NCBI RefSeq assembly: GCF_000620045.1
Contig: NZ_JHVH01000017.1
Coordinates: forward strand, 34,581 to 98,580
Direction of reading: 5' to 3'
Source of the DNA: Halomonas halodenitrificans DSM 735
GTDB lineage: Bacteria > Pseudomonadota > Gammaproteobacteria > Pseudomonadales > Halomonadaceae
DNA: 64,000 nt
Part shown: positions 11,541 to 22,990 of the stretch, in pieces
Numbering within the stretch: the stretch's first letter is position 1
Layout: each line of letters starts with the position of its first letter
Made by a program: the position numbers and the translations under genes
Notes under the pieces: model-generated
Databases searched by the model: none
Seen by the model: the letters and a program-made list of their open reading frames with translations, nothing else
Told to the model about the DNA's origin: nothing

Positions 11541-11576
11541 AGCGCCGCCGTGATGCATCACGGCGGCGCTCTTGTT
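11541..11576 (+). terminator. Rho-independent terminator after ispH
   Basis: AGCGCCGCCGTGATG / CATCACGGCGGCGCT is a perfect 30-bp palindrome (11541-11570) followed by CTTGTT. It ends the ribF-ispH operon and separates it from the pilin cluster. Confidence 0.8.
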
Positions 11577-11617
11577 GAAGCCTGCGGTAAACGCGTGGTG
11601 GCGTCGGGAGGAGAATC

Positions 11618-12049
11618 GTGACTCATCGTGAGGCGTCTTGCGTGTCCCTTGCCGGGTGTCGTGCCAGGCGATCCCGTCGTGCCGGCAACCCTGGTCATAT
11701 CGGCGGCTTTACGCTGATCGAGGTGCTGCTGGTGGTGGCTGTCATCGGAGTTCTGGCGTCGATCGCGGTGCCCCGCTACCAGGGGTATGTGGCGCGCTCC
11801 CTGCGTGTTGACGCCCAGGCCGGTCTGAATATTGCCGCGGGTGAGCTGGAGCGCTGCCATACCCGCCAATATCATTATGCTGACTGTGCCATCACCGCCG
11901 CTTCCCCCGATCGAAGCTATGCTATCAGTTACGCCGAAGACGCTGGTGCCGGGTTTATCATCACGGCGAAGACGGCTCGTGACGATGGCTGCGATGCCGA
12001 CCTGACCCTCGATGGTCTGGGCAGGAGAGAACCCGCCGACTGTTGGTGA
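11618..12049 (+). CDS. Type IV minor pilin, PilE-like
   Basis: This is a class-III signal prepilin. After a 30-residue basic leader comes the prepilin peptidase site G30|FTLIE with Glu at +5. A hydrophobic helix follows ([17 protein letters not shown]). The globular domain (about residues 55-143) contains four cysteines and ends [22 protein letters not shown], a pattern typical of PilE/PilA-like minor pilins. The start is GTG 11618 after GGAGGAG. It opens the pilE-pilV-pilW-pilX run of genes. The product probably takes part in priming or tipping the type IV pilus, with the assembly machinery encoded elsewhere. Confidence 0.8.
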   Translation: MTHREASCVSLAGCRARRSRRAGNPGHIGGFTLIEVLLVVAVIGVLASIAVPRYQGYVARSLRVDAQAGLNIAAGELERCHTRQYHYADCAITAASPDRSYAISYAEDAGAGFIITAKTARDDGCDADLTLDGLGRREPADCW

Positions 12050-12071
12050 GCCTTCCTGGTGAGGCGTCTCG

Positions 12072-12569
12072 ATGAGTCTTCAGCGCATCGATGGGGTCGC
12101 CCGAATGGCAGCGAGGTGGACGGTGGTGACTAAGGGCTCCTTCGCCAGGTACAGCGCCGGCTTCACGTTGGTCGAAGCGCTGGTGGCGCTGGTCGTGTTG
12201 TCCATCGGGCTGCTGGGTGTCGCCGCCATGGAGCTTAGGGCCCTGCAGGGAGCGCACGCCGCCTATCAGCGCTCGGTCGCCTCCCTTGCGGCTCAGGATG
12301 CCCGGGAAAGGTTGTGGGCAGAAGTGGCGGGCCTCCCCGGCGTGTCTGCCTGCCCCGCTGGGCGAGTTGACGATGTTGAGCGTGCGTGGAGAGCACACTG
12401 GACCGGCGGCAGTGGCGTCACGGTCATTCTGCCAGGCTTCACGAAAAGCGCCCTGGGACAGGCAGGTCCCGGGTGCGAGTTCAAGATAACGGTGGCTTGG
12501 GACGAGACGCGGTTTGGAAGCACGGAAGCGTCCTTCGTCTATGCGGTTCGCTTGCCGGAGGGGGAATGA
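12072..12569 (+). CDS. pilV: Type IV pilus modification/minor pilin PilV-like
   Basis: This is a prepilin of 165 residues with leader cleavage at G30|FTLVEALVAL and the PilV/GspI-type segment VVLSIGLLGVAAMELRALQ. The rest is a small globular domain (cysteines at about 96 and 137) of low conservation. The last bases form an ATGA overlap with the next gene, so translation is coupled. An alternative start at residue 12 (MAARWTV) would give a shorter leader. The assignment to PilV rests on the N-terminal helix and gene order. Confidence 0.75.
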   Translation: MSLQRIDGVARMAARWTVVTKGSFARYSAGFTLVEALVALVVLSIGLLGVAAMELRALQGAHAAYQRSVASLAAQDARERLWAEVAGLPGVSACPAGRVDDVERAWRAHWTGGSGVTVILPGFTKSALGQAGPGCEFKITVAWDETRFGSTEASFVYAVRLPEGE

Positions 12570-13165
12570 TCAAGCGCCATGCTGGCTTTTCGCTGGTTGA
12601 GCTCCTGGTGGCCATGGTGATCGGGTTGGTCATCATGCTGGGTGCCGGTCGGATTTTCTTGACGGTCCTCCAGACGAGCCGTCATGTCGAGATGCTCGGT
12701 GAGAAACAGGCGGCAGTGAATCTTGTGGCGGAAATGCTGCTGCGAGATATACGCCGTGCCGTCTGGAGTCGTTCAGGCTGGAGTACGGATGCCAGCGGTG
12801 ACGCCGTCCTCACCCTCGCTGTCGAGAATCGTGGCGACGCCTTGACCCACTGTGCCCCCGGCGATGAAGTACTGAAGAATTACAAGCTTCAGGAGAGAAA
12901 GATTGCCGATGAAGTCGCGTGGTTTATGGCGTTAGAGGTGGCGCGATGCGCTGATGTGGCGCGCGGTGGAGGGTACCGGGAGCTCGTGGGTGGCTTCATC
13001 GGTCCCGATGCCGTCACCCCCGGCCCGGGCTTCGCCGTGGATGACAGGCGGTGGGACGAGGGGGTATTGCAGATTACGCTACGCCTGATATCCATCGGCG
13101 AGGATGTCGCACCGGATACCCTGACGTTCCTTGCCGTCAATCGAACCGAGGCTTTAGCGCCATGA
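12566..13165 (+). CDS. pilW: Type IV pilus assembly protein PilW-like
   Basis: This is a prepilin of 199 residues with a short leader, MIKRHAG|FSLVELLVAMVIGL. It has a PilW/GspJ-like downstream region (about residues 30-199) with the pair of elements VAEMLLRDIRRAVW and DTLTFLAVNRTE. I chose ATG 12566 because it overlaps the pilV stop in ATGA and gives the canonical short leader. At 199 residues it is shorter than many PilW proteins. The GGAGGGGGA just before the start provides the ribosome binding site. Confidence 0.78.
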   Translation: MIKRHAGFSLVELLVAMVIGLVIMLGAGRIFLTVLQTSRHVEMLGEKQAAVNLVAEMLLRDIRRAVWSRSGWSTDASGDAVLTLAVENRGDALTHCAPGDEVLKNYKLQERKIADEVAWFMALEVARCADVARGGGYRELVGGFIGPDAVTPGPGFAVDDRRWDEGVLQITLRLISIGEDVAPDTLTFLAVNRTEALAP

Positions 13166-13725
13166 CGGGCCATATCAGGACAGGCCATCGGCAGGAGAGG
13201 GTCACGAAGACCGCCGGGGGCATGGCAATAAGGAAGCAGCGCGGTGCGGCGCTGATCGTCGTGCTCCTGTTCTTGACGGTGTCACTGATGATCGGCCTTT
13301 CCAGCATGCGGTCTGCGCAGATCGATGAGCGGTTGGCGGGGAACTACAGGGCCGCGGCCGAGGCGCAGATGCATGCGGAAAACGCGGCGTCGGCGCTCTA
13401 TGGCATGCTGGGTGTGAAAGAGGCATGGAAGGGCTTCGGTGCGGATGAACTCTCGAGCGGCTTCGGGTGGAAGGCGTTTCATGGGGTCGCTGCCGACACG
13501 GGAAATGACAGTCATTGCCATATGCTGGGCGATGACGCGGGTGGTGCTTGCCATGTGTCGGTATCCGGCGGCCATCTTGGCCTGCAAGAGGGGCGTTATA
13601 TTATCGCCATGGGGGCCGTCGAGGGGGGCATGGCGGAGGGTGGACCCGTGTTTGTCAGGGTGGCGTCGCCTGGTGCAGGCGGGGCAAGCGATGCCGAACG
13701 GCCGGGAATAAGCGCCTGGCACTAA
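13162..13725 (+). CDS. pilX: Type IV pilus assembly protein PilX-like
   Basis: This is a PilX_N-type prepilin, QRG|AALIVVLLFLTVSLMIG, followed by SSMRSAQIDERLAGNYR, a family hallmark. It lacks the Glu at +5, as PilX/GspK-type tip pilins often do. ATG 13162 overlaps the pilW stop (ATGA). ATG 13222 (MAIRKQRG) would give a more typical leader of eight residues. The C-terminal domain (about 60-187) has cysteines near residues 114 and 124. The gene that would normally follow, pilY1, is absent. The next gene is convergent fimT. Confidence 0.75.
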   Translation: MTGHIRTGHRQERVTKTAGGMAIRKQRGAALIVVLLFLTVSLMIGLSSMRSAQIDERLAGNYRAAAEAQMHAENAASALYGMLGVKEAWKGFGADELSSGFGWKAFHGVAADTGNDSHCHMLGDDAGGACHVSVSGGHLGLQEGRYIIAMGAVEGGMAEGGPVFVRVASPGAGGASDAERPGISAWH

Positions 13726-13757
13726 CAGGAAACCGTGATCGAGTGACCCCGGGGTGC

Positions 13758-14297
13758 TCAGCATCCCGGCCTGCCCGATTCCACCCGTACCCTCCCGATA
13801 TTATTGACGATTACCTTGGCGCCAGACGTCAGGCGTCCGCATAGGCGGAAGGTGCCGTTATATCCGCCGGAGCGGCCCAGGGCGTCGTAGCGCACCGGGC
13901 GATTATCGTTACGATAGGTGAGTGTGGGCAGCCGGCTCTCGCCAAGCGTGCGCAGCAGGACGTCGCCTGGCTCGCCGCGCCCTTCGAAAATGGCCAGAAG
14001 AGCCAGCCACGCCTTGCCATCGGCGTTGTTCGTGATGGCGCACCCGCTGCCGTCGGCGCTGGGGCACAGGGTAATGGTGGTGCGCCGAGTAATGGCCGTA
14101 TTGCGGGTCAGCGCCAGCGCCGTCTTTAAGCGCATCACCTCGGCGGCCACCTCGTTGCGTGCGCTAAACTGCTGGAAGCCGGGAACCGCCCAGGTGGCCA
14201 GGATGGCCAGCACGGCGATGGTCACGACCAGCTCGATCAAGGTAAAGCCGAGGTGTTTCTTGTGCCGACTGCCCGATGGTATCGAAGCGGGACGCAT
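13758..14297 (-). CDS. fimT: GspH/FimT family pseudopilin
   Basis: This is a minor pseudopilin of 179 residues with leader MRPASIPSGSRHKKHLG|FTLIELVVTIAVL and Glu at +5. It has the GspH/FimT C-terminal domain with RNTAITRRTTITLCPSADG, YDALGRSGGYNGTF and RLCGRLTSGAKVIVNNIGRVR. It is encoded opposite the pilE-pilX genes and ends 32 bp from pilX. FimT proteins initiate pilus assembly, and some bind DNA during natural transformation. Arg and Lys are present in the C-terminal tail (GRVRVESGRPGC). A role in DNA uptake would be inference only. Confidence 0.85.
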   Translation of the reverse strand: MRPASIPSGSRHKKHLGFTLIELVVTIAVLAILATWAVPGFQQFSARNEVAAEVMRLKTALALTRNTAITRRTTITLCPSADGSGCAITNNADGKAWLALLAIFEGRGEPGDVLLRTLGESRLPTLTYRNDNRPVRYDALGRSGGYNGTFRLCGRLTSGAKVIVNNIGRVRVESGRPGC

Positions 14298-14537
14298 GAG
14301 GCCCTCCCGGGACGTCTTCTCTGACCCGCGGTGTTTCCTTCACCCTAGTCGAGTGCGCCCTGGGTGTTATCGGCATCTTCCTACGGCGGGTGTAGGCGTT
14401 GTCCATCACGCTTATTAGTGAAACAGGGAGGCGACCGGTCTCGCCGGCTCGAATTCGAAACCTTAACCCGCTATCGTTTGTCGGAGTCTCACACGCCGCC
14501 GCCGATAGCCGGGGCGGCTTCGCCACCAGGAGTCAGC

Positions 14538-15413
14538 ATGAGCGAACAGAATCAGTATGTGCCGCCCAGGGTGTGGAAGTGGGAGCAGCCCAGCGGTGGC
14601 GCCTTCGCCAGCACCAATCGTCCGGTCGCCGGGTCGACCCACGAGAAGTCGCTGCCGGTCGGCCTGCATCCCTTCCAGCTCTACTCGCTGGCCACCCCCA
14701 ACGGGGTCAAGGCCACGGTGATGTTCGAGGAGCTGCTGGCGCTGGGTCATCAGAACGCCGAGTACGACGCCTGGCTGATCCGCATCGGCGATGGCGACCA
14801 GTTCGGCAGCGGTTTCGTGGAGGCGAATCCCAACTCCAAGATCCCGGCCCTGCTGGATCATTCCACCAATCCGCCCACCCGGGTATTCGAGTCCGGCTCC
14901 ATCCTGCTCTATCTGGCGGAGAGGTTCGGCGAGTTCCTGCCGAGCGAGCATGTCGCCCGCACCGAGACCCTGAACTGGCTGTTCTGGCAGATGGGCAGCG
15001 CGCCCTTCCTGGGCGGGGGCTTCGGCCACTTCTATGCCTATGCACCGGAGAAGCTCGAATATCCCATCGACCGCTACGCCATGGAGACCAAGCGACAGCT
15101 CGATGTGCTGGACCGCCACCTGGCCGAGAACCGCTATCTGGCCGGCGACGCTTATACCATTGCCGATATGGCCAACTGGCCCTGGTATGGTCAGCTGGTG
15201 CTGGGCCGGCTCTACGATGCCGGCGAGTTCCTGCAGGTCCAGGAATACGCCAACGTGCAGCGTTGGGCCCGGGAGATCGATGCGCGCCCCGCGGTGCAGC
15301 GCGGTCGCATGGTCAACCGCACCTTCGGTGAGCCGGAGATGCAGCTGCACGAACGCCACGCTGCCGACGACTTCGAGTCCCGCACCCAGGACAAGCTCGC
15401 CGACAATGAGTGA
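14538..15413 (+). CDS. yghU: Glutathione S-transferase, YghU type
   Basis: This is a cytoplasmic GST-fold protein of the Nu class (YghU/YfcG), which shows disulfide-bond reductase activity toward small disulfides. The 291-residue length matches E. coli YghU (288). The thioredoxin-like domain covers about residues 45-135 (LYSLATPNGVKATVMFEEL, NPNSKIPALLD, ESGSILLYLAERFG). The helical domain is at about 150-260 (FGHFYAYAP, LAGDAYTIADMANWPWYG). The ATG at 14538 follows CCAGGAG. It is monocistronic and convergent with the argP-like regulator 11 bp downstream. Confidence 0.9.
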   Translation: MSEQNQYVPPRVWKWEQPSGGAFASTNRPVAGSTHEKSLPVGLHPFQLYSLATPNGVKATVMFEELLALGHQNAEYDAWLIRIGDGDQFGSGFVEANPNSKIPALLDHSTNPPTRVFESGSILLYLAERFGEFLPSEHVARTETLNWLFWQMGSAPFLGGGFGHFYAYAPEKLEYPIDRYAMETKRQLDVLDRHLAENRYLAGDAYTIADMANWPWYGQLVLGRLYDAGEFLQVQEYANVQRWAREIDARPAVQRGRMVNRTFGEPEMQLHERHAADDFESRTQDKLADNE

Positions 15414-15424
15414 GATGCGCTGAA

Positions 15425-16294
15425 TCACACCAGCCTGACCGCGGCGAGTGCCGCGGTCAGTCTCTCGACCAGCTGGCCGCTGTGGCGCCAGCTGTGCCAG
15501 TAGAGCGGCACCTCCAGCTCCTGTCCCGGGGCGATACTGACCAGCTTGTCGTCTCTCAGCCACTCTTCCACCTGCATTCGCGGGACCATGCCATAACCCA
15601 TGCCGGCCAGGGCCAGCCGCACGAAGCCCTCGGAGGCGGGGCAGAGGTGGTAGGGAAAGGGACCACGGTAGCCGCACTCGGCCAGGAAGCGGTGTTGCAG
15701 CTGATCGTGGGGCCCGAAGACGATGGCCGGTGCGTGGCGGAAGGCGTCGGCGGTAGGCCCCTCGGGGAAATGACGCCGGCGATAGGCGGGCGTTGCCAGC
15801 GGCAGGTAACTCATCCTGCCCAGCGACAGGGCGCGGGCGCCGGCGATGGGTTGTGGGCTGGCACACAGGCAGGCAGCCACATCGCCGTCGCGCAGTCGAC
15901 GCAGGCCAATATCCTGATCCTCGACCACCAGGTCGAGTACCACGCCTTCTTCCTGACAGAGGGCCCCCACGGCCTCGGCCCACCAGGTGGCCAGACTGTC
16001 GGCATTGACCGCGATGCGCAGGCGTGGTGCCTCGCTTGCCAGAGTCGGCAGTGCCTGGCCCAGGTCGCGCTCGAGTAGCTGCACGCGTCGGGCATGGTTG
16101 AGCAGCTGCCCGCCCACCGGGGTGGGGGCCAGCTCTGGAGTGCGCACCAGCACGGGTTGCCCCAGGCGTATCTCCAGGGTGCGGATGCGCTGGGAAATCG
16201 CCGACTGGGATAGACCCAGGGCGTCCCCGGCACGCTCGAAGCCGCCACACTCCACCACGGCCGCCAGTGCTTCCAGCAGCTTGTAGTCAAGCAT
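15425..16294 (-). CDS. argP: LysR-type regulator, ArgP/IciA family
   Basis: This 289-residue LysR regulator begins MLDYKLLEALAAVVECGGFERAG. Its winged helix (SQSAISQRIRTLE) is of the ArgP/LysG type, which reads intracellular Lys/Arg and activates basic amino acid export. The periplasmic-binding-like effector domain covers about residues 85-289. It is divergent from the LysE/ArgO-family exporter gene with a shared 133-bp regulatory gap. That is the classic lysG-lysE/argP-argO arrangement and makes the exporter its probable target. Confidence 0.88.
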   Translation of the reverse strand: MLDYKLLEALAAVVECGGFERAGDALGLSQSAISQRIRTLEIRLGQPVLVRTPELAPTPVGGQLLNHARRVQLLERDLGQALPTLASEAPRLRIAVNADSLATWWAEAVGALCQEEGVVLDLVVEDQDIGLRRLRDGDVAACLCASPQPIAGARALSLGRMSYLPLATPAYRRRHFPEGPTADAFRHAPAIVFGPHDQLQHRFLAECGYRGPFPYHLCPASEGFVRLALAGMGYGMVPRMQVEEWLRDDKLVSIAPGQELEVPLYWHSWRHSGQLVERLTAALAAVRLV

Positions 16295-16315
16295 CGTCGT
16301 TCCTCGAAACCTTGT

Positions 16316-16328
16316 TGATGTTTCATCA
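16316..16328. promoter_or_regulatory. Candidate ArgP-type operator between argP and argO
   Basis: TGATG-TTT-CATCA is a perfect dyad 21 bp before the argP ATG, in the 133-bp divergent gap. Further A/T-rich TGATGAG and GATGATT motifs follow at 16339-16362. The position fits autoregulation plus activation of the exporter. No convincing -10/-35 pair was found in either direction. Confidence 0.4.
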
Positions 16329-16427
16329 TAAGCAAAACTGATGAGTTATTAACAGGATGATTTTTCCGCATGGGTGGCATCGGCTAGTCTTCCTGCTGTC
16401 ATCATCAATGAAACAGGAGCGTGGGCG

Positions 16428-17060
16428 ATGCTGGAAAGCTATCTGACCGGTCTGGTGGTAAGCGGGGGGATCATCATGGCGATCGGTGCCCAGAACGCTT
16501 ATGTGCTGGGGCTGGCGGTGCGCCGTCAGCACCACTGGTGGTCGGCCGGGTTGTGCATGACCAGTGATCTGCTGCTGCTCAGTGCCGGCATGCTGGGCAT
16601 CAGTGCGCTGCTGCTGGCGGTGCCCCAGGCGATGGAAGTGATGCGCTGGGCCGGGGTGGTGTTTCTTGGCTGGCTGGCCGCCCAGGCACTGTGGCGTGCG
16701 TTTGCCGGTCGTCAGGGGCTGGATGGCCGGGCGCAGGCCTTGCCGGGGCGTCGCCGGGTGATCCTGGCCACCCTGGCGGTGACCCTGCTCAACCCCCAGG
16801 TCTACCTGGATACCCTGCTGCTCATTCCGGCGATAGGAGCACAGCAGAGCAGTGTCTCCGGTTTCCTGGTCGGAGCAGGGTCGGCATCGGTCCTGTGGTT
16901 CAGCCTGCTGGCCTGGGGCGGGGCAATGCTGGCGCCCTGGTTGAAGCGGCCGGCGGCGTGGCGAGCCATCGATGGGGCCATCGGCGTGATGATGGCCGCT
17001 ATCGCGGTTCAGTTGGCGAGCGGTGCGGGCATGTCGGCTGCCATGGCGGGAATCAGTTGA
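16428..17060 (+). CDS. argO: LysE/ArgO family basic amino acid exporter
   Basis: This is a six-helix inner-membrane exporter of arginine or lysine. The 210-residue protein has the family N-terminus GIIMAIGAQNAYVLGLAVRRQHHW and the conserved LLNPQVYLDTLLLIP segment at about residue 122. I chose ATG 16428 after AGGAG; this aligns with the ArgO start. Its last codons overlap the convergent RlpA-like gene by 8 bp. The substrate (Arg, Lys or canavanine-like compounds) cannot be told from the sequence. Confidence 0.9.
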   Translation: MLESYLTGLVVSGGIIMAIGAQNAYVLGLAVRRQHHWWSAGLCMTSDLLLLSAGMLGISALLLAVPQAMEVMRWAGVVFLGWLAAQALWRAFAGRQGLDGRAQALPGRRRVILATLAVTLLNPQVYLDTLLLIPAIGAQQSSVSGFLVGAGSASVLWFSLLAWGGAMLAPWLKRPAAWRAIDGAIGVMMAAIAVQLASGAGMSAAMAGIS

Positions 17061-17439
17061 TCCGGGTGAGGACGACCGGTACCACACCGGTGTCGATCAA
17101 CCCCAGCTTCCTGGCGGCGCGCTTGGAGAGATCGATGATGCGGCCCTTGATAAAGGGGCCACGATCGTTGATCACTACCGTGACTTCCTGACCGGTGTCC
17201 GGGCGTTGCACCACGACCTCGGTGCCGAAGGGCAACTGACGATGGGCGGCGGTGAGCTGGTTCTGATCGAACGGCACACCGCTTGCCGTGGTGCGGCCTT
17301 GAAACTTGTCATGATAAAAGGAGGCGTATCCCTGCTGCGTCGCGGCGTTGGCATCATGGGCGTGGACGCTGGCAGTCATGCCGAGGGTCAGCAGGCCTGC
17401 CAGGCAGCAGGTCAGCAACAGGCGTGATCGGGTTCCCAT
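17053..17439 (-). CDS. Small secreted RlpA-like double-psi beta-barrel protein
   Basis: A signal peptide (about residues 1-27, ending SVHAHD) precedes one double-psi beta-barrel domain of about 95 residues. The RlpA blocks are GYASFYHDKFQGRTTASG, LPFGTEVVV and VVINDRGPFIKGRIIDLSKRAA. RlpA-type enzymes cleave glycan strands stripped of stem peptides at the septum. The conserved Asp and catalytic-type acidic residues of NDRGPF are present. It lacks both the lipobox and the SPOR domain of full RlpA, so septal targeting must differ if it is an enzyme. I chose ATG 17439 behind GAGGAAT, giving 128 residues. Confidence 0.85.
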   Translation of the reverse strand: MGTRSRLLLTCCLAGLLTLGMTASVHAHDANAATQQGYASFYHDKFQGRTTASGVPFDQNQLTAAHRQLPFGTEVVVQRPDTGQEVTVVINDRGPFIKGRIIDLSKRAARKLGLIDTGVVPVVLTRIN

Positions 17440-17516
17440 GGGTGATTCCTCACGTTTTCGCTTGGGCGATGCGTGCCGTTCACGATGCCACGTGAGACAG
17501 CACGATGCGAGGGACT

Positions 17517-17556
17517 CTCCCCGCTGGATTGTACAAATAATAACCGCCAGCGGGAG
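17517..17556. other. Inverted repeat between ldcA and the RlpA-like gene
   Basis: CTCCCCGCTGG (17517-17527) and CCAGCGGGAG (17547-17556) pair with one bulged base around an A/T-rich 19-nt loop. It lies after the minus-strand ldcA gene, but there is no T-tract on that strand. It may be a weak terminator or RNA-processing structure; no function is assigned. Confidence 0.4.
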
Positions 17557-17601
17557 GGTGTGGCAAGGTACCAAGAGCCCTTGTGCTGATGGCGCCGGCG
17601 A

Positions 17602-18501
17602 TCAGCCCGCGACGCCAAGGCGCCCCTGGCGAATATGTCCGGTAGCACCATATCGCCAGGGGCGGTTGTGGAGTCCATGGCCGATCGGCAGACCGTGATA
17701 GAGCGGGATGTCCAGTGGCGCCAGAGTCTCGGCGATGATCGCCTCGAGACACTCTTCGCCCCAGGGTGGGCAGCCCTCGAAGGTGCCCAGGCAAACGGCG
17801 GCGGCGCGGTCCAGGGCGCCAGCATGCACCAGCTGCCACAGGGCGCGCTCCAGGCGATACCAGGGTTCCCCGACATCCTCGAGAATCACCAGCGCCCCGG
17901 GTGGCGCCTGGAAGGCCAGGGGAGTGCCCGTCAGGCTGGCCAGGGTGGTGAGGTTGCCGCCTGCCAGGGGGCCGGAGAGTGTTGCGGGAGCCTTGCCCCA
18001 GGCGGCGATGGGATAATCGAGTGCTGCCGGCTGCTGAATCAGCGCCAGGGTCTCGGTGAACTGACGATGCAGTATCCGACGATCTTCGTGGCTGGCCTCG
18101 CTTTCGCCATCGAGAAGGCCAGTGGCGGCCTTGACCACTGGACCGTGGATGGCCGGCAGGCCGTGACGGTGCCAGTGGTCGAGCAGCACGGTGACATCGG
18201 AATAGCCCACCAGAGGCTTGGGATTGGCGGCCAATCGCTCCCAGTCGATGCCATCGAGCAGTTGGGCGGCGCCGTAACCGCCGCGGATCGCCCATACCGC
18301 CTGGGTCTCGGGGTCATCATAGGCGGCGTGCAGCTGGGCCAGCCGCCAGTCGCGGGTGCCGGCGAGGTAGCGACAAGGTTGCTGCAATGGCCCGGGGCAG
18401 TGTACCCGGACGCCCAGCGTCTCCAGTCCGCGGATGCCGTGCGCGACGGCGGCGTCGTCGGTGACCGATGAGGGGGCGATCAGGCTGATGGCAAGCGACA
18501 T
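17602..18501 (-). CDS. ldcA: LD-carboxypeptidase (peptidase family S66)
   Basis: This cytoplasmic serine peptidase removes the terminal D-Ala from murein tetrapeptides during cell-wall recycling. The 299-residue protein has the S66 layout. The nucleophile is Ser101 in VGYSDVT, preceded by AIRGGYGA at about 71. The catalytic Glu is in ILEDVGEPWYR and the catalytic His in GHGLHNRPWRYG near the C-terminus. It lies beside the RlpA-like gene on the same strand, 162 bp away, so two wall-related genes are neighbours. Confidence 0.92.
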   Translation of the reverse strand: MSLAISLIAPSSVTDDAAVAHGIRGLETLGVRVHCPGPLQQPCRYLAGTRDWRLAQLHAAYDDPETQAVWAIRGGYGAAQLLDGIDWERLAANPKPLVGYSDVTVLLDHWHRHGLPAIHGPVVKAATGLLDGESEASHEDRRILHRQFTETLALIQQPAALDYPIAAWGKAPATLSGPLAGGNLTTLASLTGTPLAFQAPPGALVILEDVGEPWYRLERALWQLVHAGALDRAAAVCLGTFEGCPPWGEECLEAIIAETLAPLDIPLYHGLPIGHGLHNRPWRYGATGHIRQGRLGVAG

Positions 18502-18654
18502 GGCAGGTGGGTCCGGCGGCTGAAAAAGTCCCTAGGATGGCATGCCGGCCCGACGTCGTCACGGCGGGCGACGTTAGTCGCTATTTACGGCGGGCGCCGG
18601 CTATTGCATCGTCGTCTCATCCATTCCCTTTATTGCCATCTTCAGGAGAACCAC

Positions 18655-19047
18655 ATGGCCAGCATCTTTACCCGTATCATGCAGGGCGAGATCCCGGGAC
18701 ACTTCGTACACGAGGACGATCAGTGCGCGGGCATCATGACCATCCAGCCGATGAGGCCGGGTCATGTGCTGGTGATCCCCCGGGATGAGGTCGACCACTG
18801 GGATGACTTGCCGGAGCCGCTCTACCAGCACCTGATGACGGTGTCGCGGCGCCTGGCCAAGGCGATCAAGGTGGCCTTTCCCTGCAAGCGGGTGGGCATG
18901 CTGGTCGTTGGCCTGGAGGTACCCCATGTGCATATCCATCTGACGCCCCTGGATGCGATGAGCGATATCCAGGTGGAAAACCTGCCCATGGCCGATTCGG
19001 ATGACCTGGCGGCGGCCGCCGAGAAGCTGCGTGCCGCCCTGGCCTGA
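18655..19047 (+). CDS. HIT family nucleotide-binding protein
   Basis: This is a histidine-triad hydrolase of AMP-lysine or related nucleotides. The 130-residue product has the HIT motif HVHIHLTP at 91-98 (three alternating His) and the FTRIMQGEIPGHFVHEDD start typical of HIT proteins. ATG 18655 follows TTCAGGAG. The gene is single, divergent from ldcA and convergent with the following GGDEF gene, whose stop is 3 bp away. Confidence 0.93.
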   Translation: MASIFTRIMQGEIPGHFVHEDDQCAGIMTIQPMRPGHVLVIPRDEVDHWDDLPEPLYQHLMTVSRRLAKAIKVAFPCKRVGMLVVGLEVPHVHIHLTPLDAMSDIQVENLPMADSDDLAAAAEKLRAALA

Positions 19048-19049
19048 GC

Positions 19050-20300
<1,251 letters not shown>

Positions 20301-20522
20301 GGGCACGGCTACGCGTCGAGACCCCGCATTTACCGGGGTATGATGGATGGGTGTCTTTCCATGATAACAAAGTATCCGAAGGCTGCCGTGGGCCTGTGAG
20401 CTCGACCCAGGACTTGTTCGGCTCATGGCAGTGAGTGCAGTCGATAATTGCCTGGTTCGCGAGCCGCAAGCGGTACCGAATAGGTCTTTCTGGTATCCTG
20501 CAGGCCATCCAACCCCGCTCTT

Positions 20523-22016
<1,494 letters not shown>

Positions 22017-22076
22017 TGGCGGCTCGGCTTGTGAGTCCGGTTCGGTAGCTCGATTCAGCAATATCAGGAAGAGAAG

Positions 22077-22979
22077 ATGAAAATACCCAAGCGCCTGCAG
22101 CCGTTGGTCGATGATGGCCTGATCGATGCGGTCGAGAGCCAGCTGATGAGCGGCAAGGAGGCCCAGGTCTATGTGGTGCGTTCCCACGGAGAGCGGCGCT
22201 GCGCCAAGGTCTTCAAGGAGGCGAAACAGCGCAGCTTCAAGCAGGCCGTGCAGTATCAGGAAGGACGCCGCGGACGCAACAGTCGCCGCTCGCGGGCCAT
22301 GGCCAAGAAGACTCGCTACGGTCAGAAGGAGCAGGAGCAGGCCTGGCTCAACGCCGAGGTCGATGCGCTTTACCGGCTGGCCGCGGCGGAAGTGCGAGTC
22401 CCCAAGCCCTACGGCTTTATCGACGGCGTGCTGTTGATGGAAATGATCGGTGACGGTGAGGGCCTGACTGCGCCGCGCCTGGACGATGTGACCCTGAGCG
22501 CCGACGAGGCCCGTGAGCACTACGCCAAGATCATCCGGGACGTGGTGAGGATGCTGTGTGCCGGACTGGTGCATGGTGACCTGTCCGAGTTCAACGTGTT
22601 GCTGGCCGCCGACGGGCCGGTGATCATCGACCTGCCCCAGGCGGTGGATGCCGCCGGCAACAACAGCGCCGAGTGGATGTTCGAGCGCGACGTGGACAAT
22701 ATGCGCCGCTACTTCGGCCACTTCGCACTGGAGCTGCTGGCCACGGATTACGCCAAGGAGATCTGGGCGCTGTTCGAGGCGGGGGAGCTCCATCCGGAGA
22801 GCCAGCTGGCCGGGCGCTTTGTAGAGGATACCGCTCCCGTCGACGTCGATGAGCTGATGACGGTGATCGATGATGTTCGCGAGGAGGAGGCCCTGCGTCA
22901 GGCGTCGCACCAGCGTGGTGACGAACCCGGCGTGGAGGAAGCCGCCGCGGAATGGCAAGAGTCCCAGCGCAAGCGCTGA
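22077..22979 (+). CDS. RIO1-family serine protein kinase
   Basis: This is an atypical protein kinase of the RIO family. The ATP-binding loop is MSGKEAQVYVVR with the catalytic Lys in CAKVFKEA (about 44). The RIO-typical loop is rich in Arg/Gly/Lys at about 60-90. The catalytic segment is GLVHGDLSEFNVLL (Asp about 168) and the metal-binding motif IIDLPQAVD (about 185). All key residues are present, so it should be active. In eukaryotes and archaea RIO1 acts in small-subunit maturation; the bacterial target is unknown. Its place directly after dbpA, a ribosome-assembly helicase, suggests a ribosome-linked role, which is inference. It ends 11 bp from the convergent yeeN-like gene. Confidence 0.92.
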   Translation: MKIPKRLQPLVDDGLIDAVESQLMSGKEAQVYVVRSHGERRCAKVFKEAKQRSFKQAVQYQEGRRGRNSRRSRAMAKKTRYGQKEQEQAWLNAEVDALYRLAAAEVRVPKPYGFIDGVLLMEMIGDGEGLTAPRLDDVTLSADEAREHYAKIIRDVVRMLCAGLVHGDLSEFNVLLAADGPVIIDLPQAVDAAGNNSAEWMFERDVDNMRRYFGHFALELLATDYAKEIWALFEAGELHPESQLAGRFVEDTAPVDVDELMTVIDDVREEEALRQASHQRGDEPGVEEAAAEWQESQRKR

Positions 22980-22990
22980 GACCCGCCGTT

